Positions 1-8,627 of a DNA stretch of 42,998 nt are shown here, piece after piece. Position 1 is the stretch's first letter, and every line of letters starts with the position of its first letter. The notes below the pieces were generated by a model. It searched no databases. It was not told the DNA's origin and worked only from the letters and a program-made list of their open reading frames with translations. This DNA is from Methylobacterium sp. J-026 (GTDB lineage: Bacteria; Pseudomonadota; Alphaproteobacteria; Rhizobiales; Beijerinckiaceae), in the NCBI RefSeq assembly GCF_022829585.1, contig NZ_JAKSYC010000183.1, positions 1 through 42,998 on the forward strand. The letters run 5' to 3'. The position numbers and the translations under genes were made by a program.

Positions 1-214
1 CCCAGTCGGGCGTGAGACCCGGCTTCCCCGGCTCGCCGGTGCGCGGATAGGCGTAGGCCACGGTGCGGCCCGGCAGCCGCGCCAGCGAGACCGTGCGCCC
101 GTCCGTGGCGGTGAGCGCAACGTCGGGCAAACGCATCCCGCGCAGGTGATCGGCCGCGCCGTCATCGACGGGCGCGGGGAGGTCGGTCGGCAGGGTGTGG
201 TGCCTGGATGACAT
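1..214 (-). CDS. Peroxiredoxin, N-terminal part (runs off the left edge)
   Basis: The first 71 codons of a minus-strand gene are visible. It starts at ATG 214-212 and is preceded by GGAG (CTCC on the plus strand, 221-224) six bases upstream, a good ribosome binding site. The readable protein is a short polar leader, then a thioredoxin-fold opening with the segment LPDVALTATDGRTVSLARLPGR, given here only as its two halves LPDVALTATDG and RTVSLARLPGR. The segment YPRTGEPGKPG follows, which is characteristic of BCP/redoxin-type peroxiredoxins that reduce peroxides with a cysteine. The peroxidatic cysteine, usually shortly after this segment, lies outside the window, so activity cannot be judged. 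The gene is head to head with a truncated kup gene, so its promoter must lie in kup-derived DNA. Confidence 0.7.
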   Translation of the reverse strand, partial: MSSRHHTLPTDLPAPVDDGAADHLRGMRLPDVALTATDGRTVSLARLPGRTVAYAYPRTGEPGKPGLTPDW

Positions 215-1822
215 GGGGCGCTCCGGCCGGGGACGTGGAAGGCGCTGCTGCTGGTGGTCGGGCTCGTGGGCGCGGCGCTGCTCTATGGCGACGGGGCGAT
301 CACCCCGGCGATCTCGGTGCTGTCGGCGGTCGAGGGCCTGAAGGTCGATGCGCCCGCGCTCGGTCCCTACGTGGTGCCGATCACCCTGGTGATCCTGATC
401 GGGCTGTTCCTGGTGCAGCACAAGGGCGTGGCCGCCATCGGCCGGGTGTTCGGGCCGGTCATGATGGTCTGGTTCGTGGTCCTGGCCCTGCTCGGCATCG
501 ACGGCATCCTAGGCCGGCCGGAGATCCTCGCGGCCGCCAACCCGTACCAGGCGTTGGACTTCATGCTGCATGCCGGGCTCGCCGTCAGCTTCGCGATGCT
601 GGGCGCGGCCTTCCTGGCGGTCACCGGCGGCGAGGCGATGTATGCCGATCTCGGCCATTTCGGTGCCTTGCCGATCCGTGCCGCCTGGTTCGTGCTGGTC
701 CTGCCCGCGCTGGTGCTCAACTATTTCGGCCAGGGCGCGCTGCTGCTCGCCGATCCCGATGCCCTCGAGAACCCATTCTTCCGCCTGTGCCCGGACTGGG
801 CCCACCTGCCGCTCATTCTTCTCGCCACGATGGCGACGATCATCGCCTCGCAGGCGATCATTTCGGGGGTGTTCTCGCTGACCCAGCAATCGGTCCAGCT
901 CGGGTTCCTCCCGGCGATGCGCATCGTACAGACGGCGCGCGACGAGCGCGGACAGATCTACGTGCCGATGGTGAACTGGCTGCTCGCAGTGGCTACCATC
1001 GTGGCGGTGGTGATGTTCGAATCGTCCGACGCCCTGGCCGGTGCCTACGGGATCGCGGTGTCGATGCTGATGGGCATCACCACGCTGCTCGCGGCGCTGA
1101 TCGCGCTGCGTTGGGGCTACAATCCGATTCTCGTCTTCGCGGTGAACGGCTTCTTCCTGGTCATCGACGCCGTGTTTCTCGCCGCCAACAGCGTGAAGAT
1201 CCTGGAGGGGGGCTGGTTTCCCCTGGTGCTGGCCGGTCTCGTCGCGCTGATGATGCTGACCTGGAAGAGGGGCAACGAGCTGGTCGAGGAGGCCCGCGTA
1301 GCCCTGCGGTTGCCGGAGGACGTCTTCCTGTCCGGTCTGCAGCACCGCCCGTTGCTGCGTCTGCCGGGGACGGCCGCGTTCCTGTCCGCGGCCGAGCATG
1401 GGATCCCGCTGCACCTCTCGCGATTTGTGGAGCGCAATCACGCGCTGATGGAGCGAATCCTGATCATCACGGCGCTCTACGAGGAGACGCCGACCGTCCC
1501 CACGGCGCAGCGCGCCCATGTCACGATCCTGGCGCCGGATTTCTACCGGGTGATCCTTCGCTACGGGTTCATGGAGGAGGCCTCGATCCCGGAGGGCCTC
1601 GCCTGCGCGGTGGAATCGCGGCACCTGCCGCCGCACGTCCTCGAAGACATGACCGTCTTCGTGGGGCACGAGACCATCATCCCGAAGAGCGACGACCGCG
1701 GGATGATGCCCTGGCGGGAGGGGCTGTTCGCTTTCATGCAGCGCAACGCCGAGCGCACCGGTGCCTTCTTCGGCGTGCCGACCCGGCAGGTGGTGGAGGT
1801 GGGCACCGAGATCGAGATCTGA
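215..1822 (+). pseudogene. kup: Kup potassium uptake transporter, 5'-truncated
   Basis: The readable protein (about 525-535 residues) matches the Kup/HAK/KT low-affinity K+ uptake permease. It has LLYGDGAITPAISVLSAVEG near its start, ALYADLGHFG-like EAMYADLGHFG, LVLNYFGQGALLL, the TM-rich core and a C-terminal cytoplasmic tail ending VVEVGTEIEI. Family members have about 620-640 residues. Here the first ~100, with the GVVYGDIGTSPLY signature and the first two membrane helices, are missing. In-frame reading begins after a TGA at 209-211 that lies inside the opposite peroxiredoxin gene, and no other frame of bases 1-214 encodes the missing part. A GTG at 254 could start a shortened protein, but loss of the first helices should abolish transport. 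The rest of the reading frame is intact with no stops, so the loss may be recent, or the left junction may be an assembly chimera. Confidence 0.75.
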
Positions 1823-2033
1823 TCGGCGTCCCCGAGAAGAGGCGCGCTGCGCCCCAGTCATCGACGCGCTCCGGCGGGAGCATCGTCAGGCTTCGGAAGA
1901 GTACGGATACCGTTCGTGCCCACCGGATCGGGCCGACCGCCGCGCCGTATCCGCCACGCGACGGGCGACGACTGCTGAGGCGCCGGAATTTCCCCGGCAG
2001 GTCCGCAAGGAACGCACGAAACCTTGAGGCGCC

Positions 2034-2054
2034 GTTCCCCGATTTGCGGGGAAC
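2034..2054. repeat. Inverted repeat overlapping the stress promoter -35
   Basis: GTTCCCCG (2034-2041), a five-base spacer ATTTG, and CGGGGAAC (2047-2054) form a perfect 8-base-pair inverted repeat. Its right arm contains the GGAAC -35 box of the promoter at 2050-2074. It could be a terminator for upstream transcription or an operator; the sequence alone does not decide. Confidence 0.55.
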
Positions 2055-2074
2055 CGTTGCCGTCCCGCCTCGTT
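2050..2074 (+). promoter_or_regulatory. EcfG-type general stress promoter of the csbD-like gene
   Basis: GGAAC at 2050-2054, exactly 16 bases, then CGTT at 2071-2074. This is a perfect match to the GGAAC-N16/17-CGTT consensus of the alphaproteobacterial general stress sigma factor EcfG (PhyR/NepR controlled). The -10 element lies 52 bases before the ATG of a CsbD-family gene, a family long linked to general stress, so position and target agree. Confidence 0.75.
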
Positions 2075-2126
2075 CCGCCCCGACCTAGGCGATGCGCCCA
2101 TCGGCGCGCGCCGGATCGGAGGACAG

Positions 2127-2531
2127 ATGAACAGAGATCATATCGAGGGCGGTGTCCGCCATCTCCGGGGCCGGGCCAAGACGGTGGCCGGAGCGGTGCG
2201 CGGCCGGGCCGGCGACCAGTTCGAGGGCGCCTACGATCAGGCTGCCGGCGCGGCTCAGTATGCCTACGGCGAGGCGCGCGACGCCGTGCGCGACCTGCGC
2301 GACGGGGGTGAGCACCTCGTCGAGGAGGGCCGGACCCGGTATCGTGAAGTCAGCCAGCGCGGCCGGGACCTGGCCGACGAGGCCATCGAGCGGGGCCAGC
2401 ACTATCGCGACCGGGCCGTCCATCACGGCCGCCACCTCGCGGCACGCGCGGACGAGAACCGGGCCGCGACGCTCGCCCTCGTCGCCGCGGTCGCGTTCGG
2501 TCTCGGCTGGCTGGCTCGGCCCAATCGCTGA
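2127..2531 (+). CDS. CsbD-like stress protein with C-terminal membrane anchor
   Basis: 134 residues, starting at the ATG preceded by GGAGGACAG. The first ~65 residues resemble the CsbD family: MNRDHIEGGVRHLRGRAKTV, then a repeat-like block of small and charged residues. The middle is a long, Arg/Glu-rich, probably helical segment (about residues 55-110). The last ~20 residues are a hydrophobic helix, ALVAAVAFGLGWLARPNR, followed by basic residues, like the tail anchor of ElaB/YqjD/DUF883 proteins. This suggests an amphipathic protein tethered to the inner membrane. CsbD proteins are abundant stress-induced proteins of unknown biochemical role. The EcfG-type promoter 52 bases upstream fits stress induction. 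The CsbD-plus-anchor layout is my reading of the sequence. Confidence 0.8.
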   Translation: MNRDHIEGGVRHLRGRAKTVAGAVRGRAGDQFEGAYDQAAGAAQYAYGEARDAVRDLRDGGEHLVEEGRTRYREVSQRGRDLADEAIERGQHYRDRAVHHGRHLAARADENRAATLALVAAVAFGLGWLARPNR

Positions 2532-2592
2532 GGCACGCGGTCCCGCCAGGCGGCGGGGCGGCCGGATCGACGGCCGTCCCCCGCCCGGAACG

Positions 2593-2614
2593 CATAAAGA
2601 CATGTTTATGTCTT
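2593..2614. promoter_or_regulatory. Inverted-repeat operator candidate upstream of ahcY
   Basis: AAGACAT (2597-2603), four bases, ATGTCTT (2608-2614) form a perfect 7-base inverted repeat. A second, overlapping one is CATAAA (2593-2598) with TTTATG (2605-2610). The site is AT-rich in very GC-rich DNA and lies 72 bases before the ahcY start. ArsR-family SahR repressors are known to control S-adenosylhomocysteine recycling genes in many proteobacteria through palindromes at this place; assigning this site to SahR is inference. Confidence 0.5.
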
Positions 2615-2685
2615 GATTGCTTCGCGCCGCTCGAGGTGATAGAGGCTGGCTCCGAACCGAAACGCGAACACGGAGCTGCCGCGTC

Positions 2686-4086
2686 ATGGCCAAGGATTAC
2701 ATCGTCAAGGACATCGAGCTGGCCGAGTACGGCCGCAAGGAGATCTCGATCGCCGAGACGGAGATGCCGGGCCTGATGGCGGTCCGCGAGGAGTACGGCG
2801 CTGCGCAGCCCCTGAAGGGCGCCAAGATCGCCGGCTCGCTCCACATGACGATCCAGACCGCGGTGCTGATCGAGACCCTGAAGGCGCTCGGCGCCGACAT
2901 CCGCTGGGTCTCGTGCAACATCTACTCCACCCAGGACCACGCCGCCGCCGCCGTCGCGGCCGCGGGCATCCCGGTCTTCGCCGTGAAGGGCGAGACCCTC
3001 GAGGATTACTGGGACTACACTTCGCGCCTGTTCGACTGGCATGACGGCGGCATGCCGAACATGATCCTCGACGACGGCGGCGACGCCACCATGTTCGTCC
3101 ATCTCGGCCTGCGCGCCGAGAACGGCGACACCGCCTTCCTCGACAAGCCAGAGAGCGAGGAGGAGGAAATCTTCTTCGCGCTGCTCAAGAAGAAGCTCGC
3201 CGAGAAGCCGAAGGGCTGGTTCGCCGGTCTCGCCGACAGCATTAAGGGCGTCTCCGAGGAGACCACCACGGGCGTCCATCGCCTCTACGTGCTGGCCAAG
3301 GAGGGCAAGCTGCTCTTCCCGGCGATCAACGTGAACGACTCGGTGACCAAGTCGAAGTTCGACAACCTCTACGGCTGCAAGGAGTCGCTGGTCGACGGCA
3401 TCCGCCGCGGCACCGACGTGATGATGGCCGGCAAGGTCGCCATGGTCGCGGGCTTCGGCGATGTCGGCAAGGGCTCGGCCGCGTCCCTGCGGAACGCCGG
3501 CTGCCGCGTGCTCGTGTCGGAGATCGACCCGATCTGCGCGCTTCAGGCCGCTATGGAGGGCTACGAGGTCGTGACCATGGAGGATGCCGCCCCGCGGGCC
3601 GACATCTTCGTCACCGCCACGGGCAACAAGGATATCATCACGATTGAGCACATGCGGGCCATGAAGGACCGCGCAATCGTGTGCAATATCGGCCACTTCG
3701 ACAACGAGATTCAGGTCGCCGGCCTGAAGAACCTCCGGTGGTCGAACATCAAGCCGCAGGTGGACGAGATCACCTTCGCGGACGGCCACCGCATCATCCT
3801 CCTCTCGGAGGGGCGCCTGGTGAACCTCGGCAACGCTACGGGTCACCCGTCCTTCGTGATGTCGGCCTCGTTCACCAACCAGACGTTGGCCCAGATCGAG
3901 CTCTGGACCAACCCGGGCAAGTACCAGAAGCAGGTCTACACCCTGCCCAAGACCCTCGACGAGAAGGTCGCGGCCCTGCATCTGGAGAAGATTGGCGTCA
4001 AGCTCTCGAAGCTGCGCCCGGACCAGGCGGCCTATATCGGCGTCTCGGAGTCCGGCCCGTTCAAGTCCGAGCACTACCGCTACTGA
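2686..4086 (+). CDS. ahcY: Adenosylhomocysteinase
   Basis: 466 residues, the usual length for the alphaproteobacterial enzyme. It splits S-adenosylhomocysteine, the product inhibitor of methyltransferases, into adenosine and homocysteine in the cytoplasm, using tightly bound NAD+. Visible marks are the substrate-domain motifs [16 protein letters not shown] and [14 protein letters not shown], the [13 protein letters not shown] segment (from about residue 216), the NAD-binding GFGDVGKG (256-263), and the C-terminal tail [10 protein letters not shown] that reaches into the partner subunit. The frame is open further upstream to 2617, but the ATG at 2686 starts the conserved [10 protein letters not shown] and has CGGAG upstream (2671-2675). 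A palindromic operator candidate lies at 2593-2614 and a strong terminator at 4155-4190. The next gene is a DivL-like kinase, a neighbour seen in many Rhizobiales. Confidence 0.97.
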   Translation: MAKDYIVKDIELAEYGRKEISIAETEMPGLMAVREEYGAAQPLKGAKIAGSLHMTIQTAVLIETLKALGADIRWVSCNIYSTQDHAAAAVAAAGIPVFAVKGETLEDYWDYTSRLFDWHDGGMPNMILDDGGDATMFVHLGLRAENGDTAFLDKPESEEEEIFFALLKKKLAEKPKGWFAGLADSIKGVSEETTTGVHRLYVLAKEGKLLFPAINVNDSVTKSKFDNLYGCKESLVDGIRRGTDVMMAGKVAMVAGFGDVGKGSAASLRNAGCRVLVSEIDPICALQAAMEGYEVVTMEDAAPRADIFVTATGNKDIITIEHMRAMKDRAIVCNIGHFDNEIQVAGLKNLRWSNIKPQVDEITFADGHRIILLSEGRLVNLGNATGHPSFVMSASFTNQTLAQIELWTNPGKYQKQVYTLPKTLDEKVAALHLEKIGVKLSKLRPDQAAYIGVSESGPFKSEHYRY

Positions 4087-4154
4087 CGCACTGGACCCGC
4101 GGCGCGACCGGGTTCCGGTCCGTCCGCCGGTTCGGATTTCGAGGACGGCCTGCG

Positions 4155-4190
4155 AGGCCCGGCGCACTGCGTCGGGCCTTGCTCGTTGTC
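4155..4190 (+). terminator. Rho-independent terminator after ahcY
   Basis: Bases 4155-4179 fold into an 11-base-pair stem with one G-T pair (AGGCCCGGCGC with GCGTCGGGCCT) and a three-base loop. A moderately T-rich stretch, TGCTCGTTGT, follows. It lies 68 bases after the ahcY stop. Confidence 0.75.
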
Positions 4191-4227
4191 AAGCCGTGTA
4201 TGCGGGATCGAACTGTGTCTTCTGTGT

Positions 4228-4246
4228 GTCGTTAACGACTCATTAT
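4228..4246 (+). promoter_or_regulatory. Possible CtrA box and GANTC site upstream of the divL-like gene
   Basis: GTCGTTAACGAC (4228-4239) is a perfect 12-base palindrome. Within and beyond it, TTAA (4232-4235), seven bases, TTAT (4243-4246) differs by one base from the CtrA consensus TTAA-N7-TTAA. It also encloses GACTC (4237-4241), a CcrM methylation site. All lie about 190 bases before the start of a cell-cycle kinase homologue. The rest of the 4087-4436 region shows nothing else clear, apart from GGAAC-N16-CGTC at 4350-4374, one base off the EcfG pattern. Confidence 0.4.
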
Positions 4247-4436
4247 GCGCGACCGGCCCACAGCCACGCTTCGTTCCCCTTCCGGGTCGATTCCGACGCA
4301 CGGTAGAGTGCAGACGAATCTTTGATCGATGGGGCCGCGCCGGTTCAGGGGAACCGCCGCGGGGACGGTGCGTCTTGCGCCGCGCGATGGCGCGCGCTGC
4401 TCGCATCGCCGTCGGTGGGCGGGGACAGGGCAAGCC

Positions 4437-6986
4437 ATGGGTGTCGGTCGTGCGACCCGCGTTCGAATCTGCGTGGGTGTGCTCGCCCTGACCCTGGCGA
4501 GTGCGGCCCTGGCCGAACTCCCCGACGCGCCGGCGGCGCATGCGACCCGCGAGATCCACAGCGTGGCCGCCCTGGCGATCTTTGGCGGCCTCGTCGCCTT
4601 CGCGGTGATCCTCTCGCTGCTTCACCTGTTCGAGCGCGGCCGCTGGACCCGCCGCGAGCGCGAGCTGGCCGCGACCCTCGATGTCCTGCGCGGCGCCCAT
4701 GACCGCGCCGAGATGCTGCTGAACGCCGAGCGCCAGATCATCGTCACCTGGGACCGGCGCAGCGAGCCGGTGGTGGAGGGCGACATCAGCCTCGCGATCC
4801 ATGGGGAGCGACCGACCTCGGGCTATGCCCGCCGGGTGCTGGCCTTCGGCACCTGGCTCGTCGCCGCCGATGCCAATGCGGTCGAGGCCGCGGTGGAGAC
4901 CCTGCGGGCGCGGGGCACGGGCTTCAGCCTGAGCCTCCGGACCCAGACGGGCCGGAGCATCGAGGCGCACGGGCAGGCGGTGGCCGGCCGGGCGCTCCTG
5001 CGCCTGCGTGAGACCAGCCAGGAGCGGAGCGAGATCGCCGACCTGCGCGCCACGCTGGAGGAGACGCGCCGTGGTCTCTCGGCGCTGTCCGGCCTGCTCG
5101 ACGCGATCCCGCAGCCGGTCTGGCGGCGGACCCGCGAGGGGACGCTGAGCTGGGTCAACGCCGCCTACGTGACCGCCGTCGAGGCGGAGAGCCGCGAGGC
5201 CGCCCTCGATGCCGGCCTGGAGCTGTTCGACCGGTCGGCCCGGGAAACCATCGTCCGCGAGGAGGCCGCCCGGTCCGCCGGCCTGACCCGGGGGGTGCCG
5301 CGGCTCTCGGCGATCGTGGCCGGCGGCCGGCGCATGCTCGACGTATTCGAGACGAGCCTCGACAATGGCCGCGTCGGCATCGCCATCGACGTATCCGAGC
5401 TGGAGAGCGTCCGCGCCGACCTGCAGCGGCAGATGAACGCCAATGTCCGCACCCTCGACCAGCTGCCGACGGCGGTGGCGATGTTCGACGTCTCCCAGCG
5501 CCTGATCTTCCACAACGCCGCCTACCGCCAGCTCTGGGGCCTCGATCCGGCCTTCCTCGACGGGCGCCCGTCGGACGGCGAGATCCTCGATCACCTCCGC
5601 GCCGAGCGGAAGCTGGAGGAGCACGCCGATTTCCGTGGTTGGAAGCAGGGCGTGCTCGCCGCCTACCGGGCCGCGGAGGCGAACCAGACGTGGTGGTACC
5701 TCCCCGACGGCCGCACGCTCCGCGTCGTCGCCGATCCGAATCCTCAGGGCGGCCTCACCTACCTGTTCGACGACGTCTCGGACCACCTGAACGCGGAATC
5801 CCGCTACAACGCCCTCCGGCGCCTGCAGGCCGAGACGCTCGATACCCTCGCCGAGCCGGTCGCGGTATTCGGCGCGGACGGGCGGCTGACCCTGGCCAAC
5901 CGCGCCTTCCACACCGTGTGGCAACTCGACCCCGCCATGGTGGAGGAGCGTCCCCACGTGGACGCCGTCATCGCGGCCTGCCGCGAGCACGCGCCCGCGG
6001 AGGAGCCGTGGCTCGACATCCGCGACGCGGTGGTCGGCCTCGAATCGCGCACCGCCCACGCGTGCCGCCTGCATGTGGTGGATGGAACGGTCCTCGACTG
6101 CGTCGCACAACCGCTGCCGGAGGGTGCGACACTCCTCACCCTCATTGACATCACCGCCAGCGTGAATGTCGAGCGGGCGCTGACGGAGAAGAACGACGCC
6201 CTGGAGAAGGCGGCGCAACTGCGCGACACCTTCGTCCACCACGTCTCCTACGAGCTGCGCTCGCCGCTCACGAACATCATCGGATTCACCCAGCTCCTGG
6301 GCGACGAGACGGTCGGAGCCCTCAACGAGCGGCAGCGCGAATACTCCGACCACATCATGCGGTCCTCGGCGGCGCTCCTCGTCATCATCAACGACATCCT
6401 CGACCTCGCCTCGATCGATGCCGGTTCTCTGGAGCTGCAGCGGGAGGAGGTCGACATCCAGGCCACCGTCGAGGCGGCGGTGCGCGGCATCGAGGACCGG
6501 CTCGCCGAATCGTCCATCACCCTCGTGCTCGACGTCCCGGAGGATATCGGCAGCGTGCATGCGGACGGGAAACGGGTCCGCCAAATCCTGTTCAACCTGC
6601 TCTCGAACGCCGTCGGCTTCTCGGATGCCGGCCAGCGCGTCGAGGTCCACGCCCGCCGGGACGCCCAGGAACTCCTTCTCAGCGTGCGCGATCATGGCCG
6701 CGGCATGCCGCCTGAGATCGCCGATTCGGTCTTCCACCGCTTCGAGAGCCACACCCTCGGCACGCGCCACCGGGGGGTCGGCCTCGGCCTGTCGATCGTG
6801 CGCTCCTTCGTGGAGCTCCACGGCGGCCGGGTTCATCTGGAGACGGCGCCGGGGGCCGGCACCTGCGTCACCTGCACGTTCCCCCTCGATCCGGCCAATC
6901 GATCCCAGCGCACGCCCCTGCCGGATGCCCGGCCGCCGGGACCTGCGGCCGCCCCGGTGCGCAAGCCCGGCGTAGCGCTGCACTGA
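4437..6986 (+). CDS. divL: DivL-like PAS-domain pseudo-histidine kinase (Tyr in the H-box)
   Basis: 849 residues from ATG 4437, which follows GGGGACAGGG; the frame is open to 4329 but that part is unlike protein. An N-terminal hydrophobic segment (about 10-26, ending ALA-E) and a second helix (about 41-61) anchor it in the membrane. A coiled stretch, at least two or three PAS-like domains (about 210-570), a DHp helix pair and an ATPase domain follow. The phospho-acceptor motif reads VSYELRSPLTNIIGF, with Tyr605 where kinases have His. The N-box (NLLSNAVGFS, ~718-728), G1 (RDHGRGMP, ~751) and G2 (GVGLGLSIV, ~780) are intact. Tyr at this site is the hallmark of DivL, the Caulobacter polarity factor that binds DivK and tunes CckA and thereby CtrA. 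The place behind ahcY supports DivL. Confidence 0.85.
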   Translation: MGVGRATRVRICVGVLALTLASAALAELPDAPAAHATREIHSVAALAIFGGLVAFAVILSLLHLFERGRWTRRERELAATLDVLRGAHDRAEMLLNAERQIIVTWDRRSEPVVEGDISLAIHGERPTSGYARRVLAFGTWLVAADANAVEAAVETLRARGTGFSLSLRTQTGRSIEAHGQAVAGRALLRLRETSQERSEIADLRATLEETRRGLSALSGLLDAIPQPVWRRTREGTLSWVNAAYVTAVEAESREAALDAGLELFDRSARETIVREEAARSAGLTRGVPRLSAIVAGGRRMLDVFETSLDNGRVGIAIDVSELESVRADLQRQMNANVRTLDQLPTAVAMFDVSQRLIFHNAAYRQLWGLDPAFLDGRPSDGEILDHLRAERKLEEHADFRGWKQGVLAAYRAAEANQTWWYLPDGRTLRVVADPNPQGGLTYLFDDVSDHLNAESRYNALRRLQAETLDTLAEPVAVFGADGRLTLANRAFHTVWQLDPAMVEERPHVDAVIAACREHAPAEEPWLDIRDAVVGLESRTAHACRLHVVDGTVLDCVAQPLPEGATLLTLIDITASVNVERALTEKNDALEKAAQLRDTFVHHVSYELRSPLTNIIGFTQLLGDETVGALNERQREYSDHIMRSSAALLVIINDILDLASIDAGSLELQREEVDIQATVEAAVRGIEDRLAESSITLVLDVPEDIGSVHADGKRVRQILFNLLSNAVGFSDAGQRVEVHARRDAQELLLSVRDHGRGMPPEIADSVFHRFESHTLGTRHRGVGLGLSIVRSFVELHGGRVHLETAPGAGTCVTCTFPLDPANRSQRTPLPDARPPGPAAAPVRKPGVALH

Positions 6987-7066
6987 GCGGCCCGAAACGG
7001 CCCGGCCTGGCCGTGGCGCGGGGCGGTGAGACTTGATTCTTCGGCGCACGCCGCGCAGCAGGAGGC

Positions 7067-8299
7067 ATGTCCGCACCTGATCGCTCCGGCTGGGCCGTCT
7101 TCGGCATCGGCGATTTCCGTCTGTTCGGGGCGGCCCGCTTCCTGACGGGCCTCGCGTATCAGATGCAGGCGGTGGCGATCGGCTGGTTCGTCTACGACCT
7201 GACGCATTCCGCCCTGGCGCTGGGCCTCGTCGGTCTGGCGGGGTTCCTGCCCGCGGTGGTCTGCGCGTTGATCACCGGCCACGTGGCCGACGCCTACGAC
7301 CGCCGCCTCGTCGCGGCGGCGGCCTTCGCCCTCCAGAGCACGGCGAGCTTCGGCCTCCTGGCTTACGCGTTGACGGGCCAGCACATCGTCTGGCCGATCT
7401 ACGCCCTGGTGATCCTGGTCGGCACAGCCCGGGCCTTCGCCAACCCGGCCCTCCAGGCGCTTCTGCCGACCCTGGTGCCGGGATCGCAATTCAGCGCGGC
7501 CATCGCGTGGAACGCCTCGCTGTGGCAGAGCGCCTCCGTGATCGGGCCGGCCCTCGGCGGCTTCCTCTACGCGTTAGGGCCGGCCGTGGTGTTCGGCGGT
7601 GCCGGGGCGAGCTTCGCCCTGGCGAGCCTCCTCACGGCGTTGATCCGCTTCCGGCCAGCACCCTCGGGCGAGCGGCCGCCGATCACCTGGGCGGCGCTCT
7701 CGGCGGGCATCGGCTACATCCGCTCGCAGCCGGTTGTGCTCGGGGCGATCAGCCTCGACCTGTTCACCGTCCTGCTCGGCGGCGCCACGGCGCTGCTGCC
7801 GATCTATGCCGGGGAGATCCTGCATGTCGGCCCCCTCGGTCTCGGGGCGCTGCGCAGCATGCCGGCCTTCGGGGCCGTCGCCATGGCGATCACGCTGGCG
7901 AACCGGCCCCTCCGGCGGCATGCGGGCCTGCGCATGCTGCGGGCGGCCGCGGTGTTCGGCGCCGCCACGGTGGTGTTCGGGCTCTCGACCTCGCTGCCGC
8001 TGTCGATGGCCTGCCTGTTCGTCACCGGCGCCGCCGACATGATTTCAGTCTATGTCCGCCAGACCTTCGTGCAGGGCGAGACTCCCGACGCCATGCGCGG
8101 TCGAGTCTCGGCGGTAAACACCGTGTTCATCGGCGCCTCGAACGAACTCGGCGAGTTCGAGTCCGGCCTGCTCGCCGCCGCCATCGGGGCGGTCCCGGCG
8201 GTGGTCGCGGGCGGCGTCGCGACGGTGGGGATCGCACTGCTCTGGGGGCGGCTGTTCCCGGCCCTGCGGAACCGCGACCGGTTGATGGTGCGGGCGTGA
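7067..8299 (+). CDS. MFS exporter (EntS-like, MFS_3/DHA3 family)
   Basis: 410 residues, almost entirely hydrophobic, with about 11-12 predicted membrane segments. The opening (DFRLFGAARFLTGLAYQMQAV, quoted as DFRLFGAARF then LTGLAYQMQAV), the loop GHVADAYDRRLV between helices 2 and 3, and the interior ARAFANPALQALLPTLVP and GRVSAVNTVFIGASNELGEF are typical of the MFS_3 group that includes the enterobactin exporter EntS. It sits in the inner membrane and probably exports a small molecule; the substrate cannot be told, and no siderophore genes are nearby. The start at ATG 7067 follows GCAGGAGGC, an excellent ribosome site. It is convergent with tolB across a 328-base gap. Confidence 0.85.
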   Translation: MSAPDRSGWAVFGIGDFRLFGAARFLTGLAYQMQAVAIGWFVYDLTHSALALGLVGLAGFLPAVVCALITGHVADAYDRRLVAAAAFALQSTASFGLLAYALTGQHIVWPIYALVILVGTARAFANPALQALLPTLVPGSQFSAAIAWNASLWQSASVIGPALGGFLYALGPAVVFGGAGASFALASLLTALIRFRPAPSGERPPITWAALSAGIGYIRSQPVVLGAISLDLFTVLLGGATALLPIYAGEILHVGPLGLGALRSMPAFGAVAMAITLANRPLRRHAGLRMLRAAAVFGAATVVFGLSTSLPLSMACLFVTGAADMISVYVRQTFVQGETPDAMRGRVSAVNTVFIGASNELGEFESGLLAAAIGAVPAVVAGGVATVGIALLWGRLFPALRNRDRLMVRA

Positions 8300-8627
8300 T
8301 TTGCGCGCCCTCCGGTTTATGCCGCGGCTCAGTTCACCGGACTCAAAGGGCCGATCGCGTGACGCTCCGTCGCGCGCTCGATGCGCCGCAGCCGCCCTCG
8401 GTTATCCATTTCCCGTCGCCGGATGCACGAGACATGGATAAAGCCAATGCAACCAACGGCTTGAGCCGAAATTTTTCTGTACGGACCGGCTCTCCGGAAG
8501 GTCTTCATGACCCGCAGCAGCCGCGAACAGGAATGAGGTCAGGCGAGATCCCTACAATTTCTGCGCCCCCGAGCCCGGACGCGGCACGAACGATGATCCG
8601 GAGCCCGAGTGGTGAGCCGGATCCCGT
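8300..8627. other. Convergent intergenic region between MFS gene and tolB
   Basis: No gene is visible in these 328 bases. TTATCCAT (8402-8409) and ATGGATAA (8434-8441) are a perfect inverted repeat with a 24-base gap and no known meaning. GATCCGG (8595-8601) and CCGGATC (8617-8623) form a stem just past the tolB stop and may end tolB transcription. The middle (about 8450-8500) is AT-richer than its surroundings. Confidence 0.5.
8595..8623 (-). terminator. Possible tolB terminator stem-loop
   Basis: GATCCGG and CCGGATC pair as a 7-base stem with a 15-base loop, starting five bases after the tolB stop on the minus strand. There is no clear T-tract, so it may rather be a 3'-end stabilising hairpin. 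Confidence 0.4.

Larger units (their letters stand above)
1823..2126. other. Intergenic region between kup remnant and csbD-like gene
   Basis: This 304-base stretch has no convincing gene; short frames across it lack family features and ribosome sites. The left ~200 bases show nothing I can name. The right end holds an inverted repeat (2034-2054) and an EcfG-type promoter (2050-2074), described separately. Confidence 0.6.

Noticed and set aside
4350..4374. EcfG promoter before the divL-like gene
   Set aside because: GGAAC-N16-CGTC misses the conserved final T of the -10 element, so it is weaker than the four sites reported.
8402..8441. DnaA boxes or a replication origin at TTATCCAT/ATGGATAA
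   Set aside because: Only two imperfect matches to TTATCCACA are present, with no cluster, no dnaA or parAB genes and no long AT-rich region.
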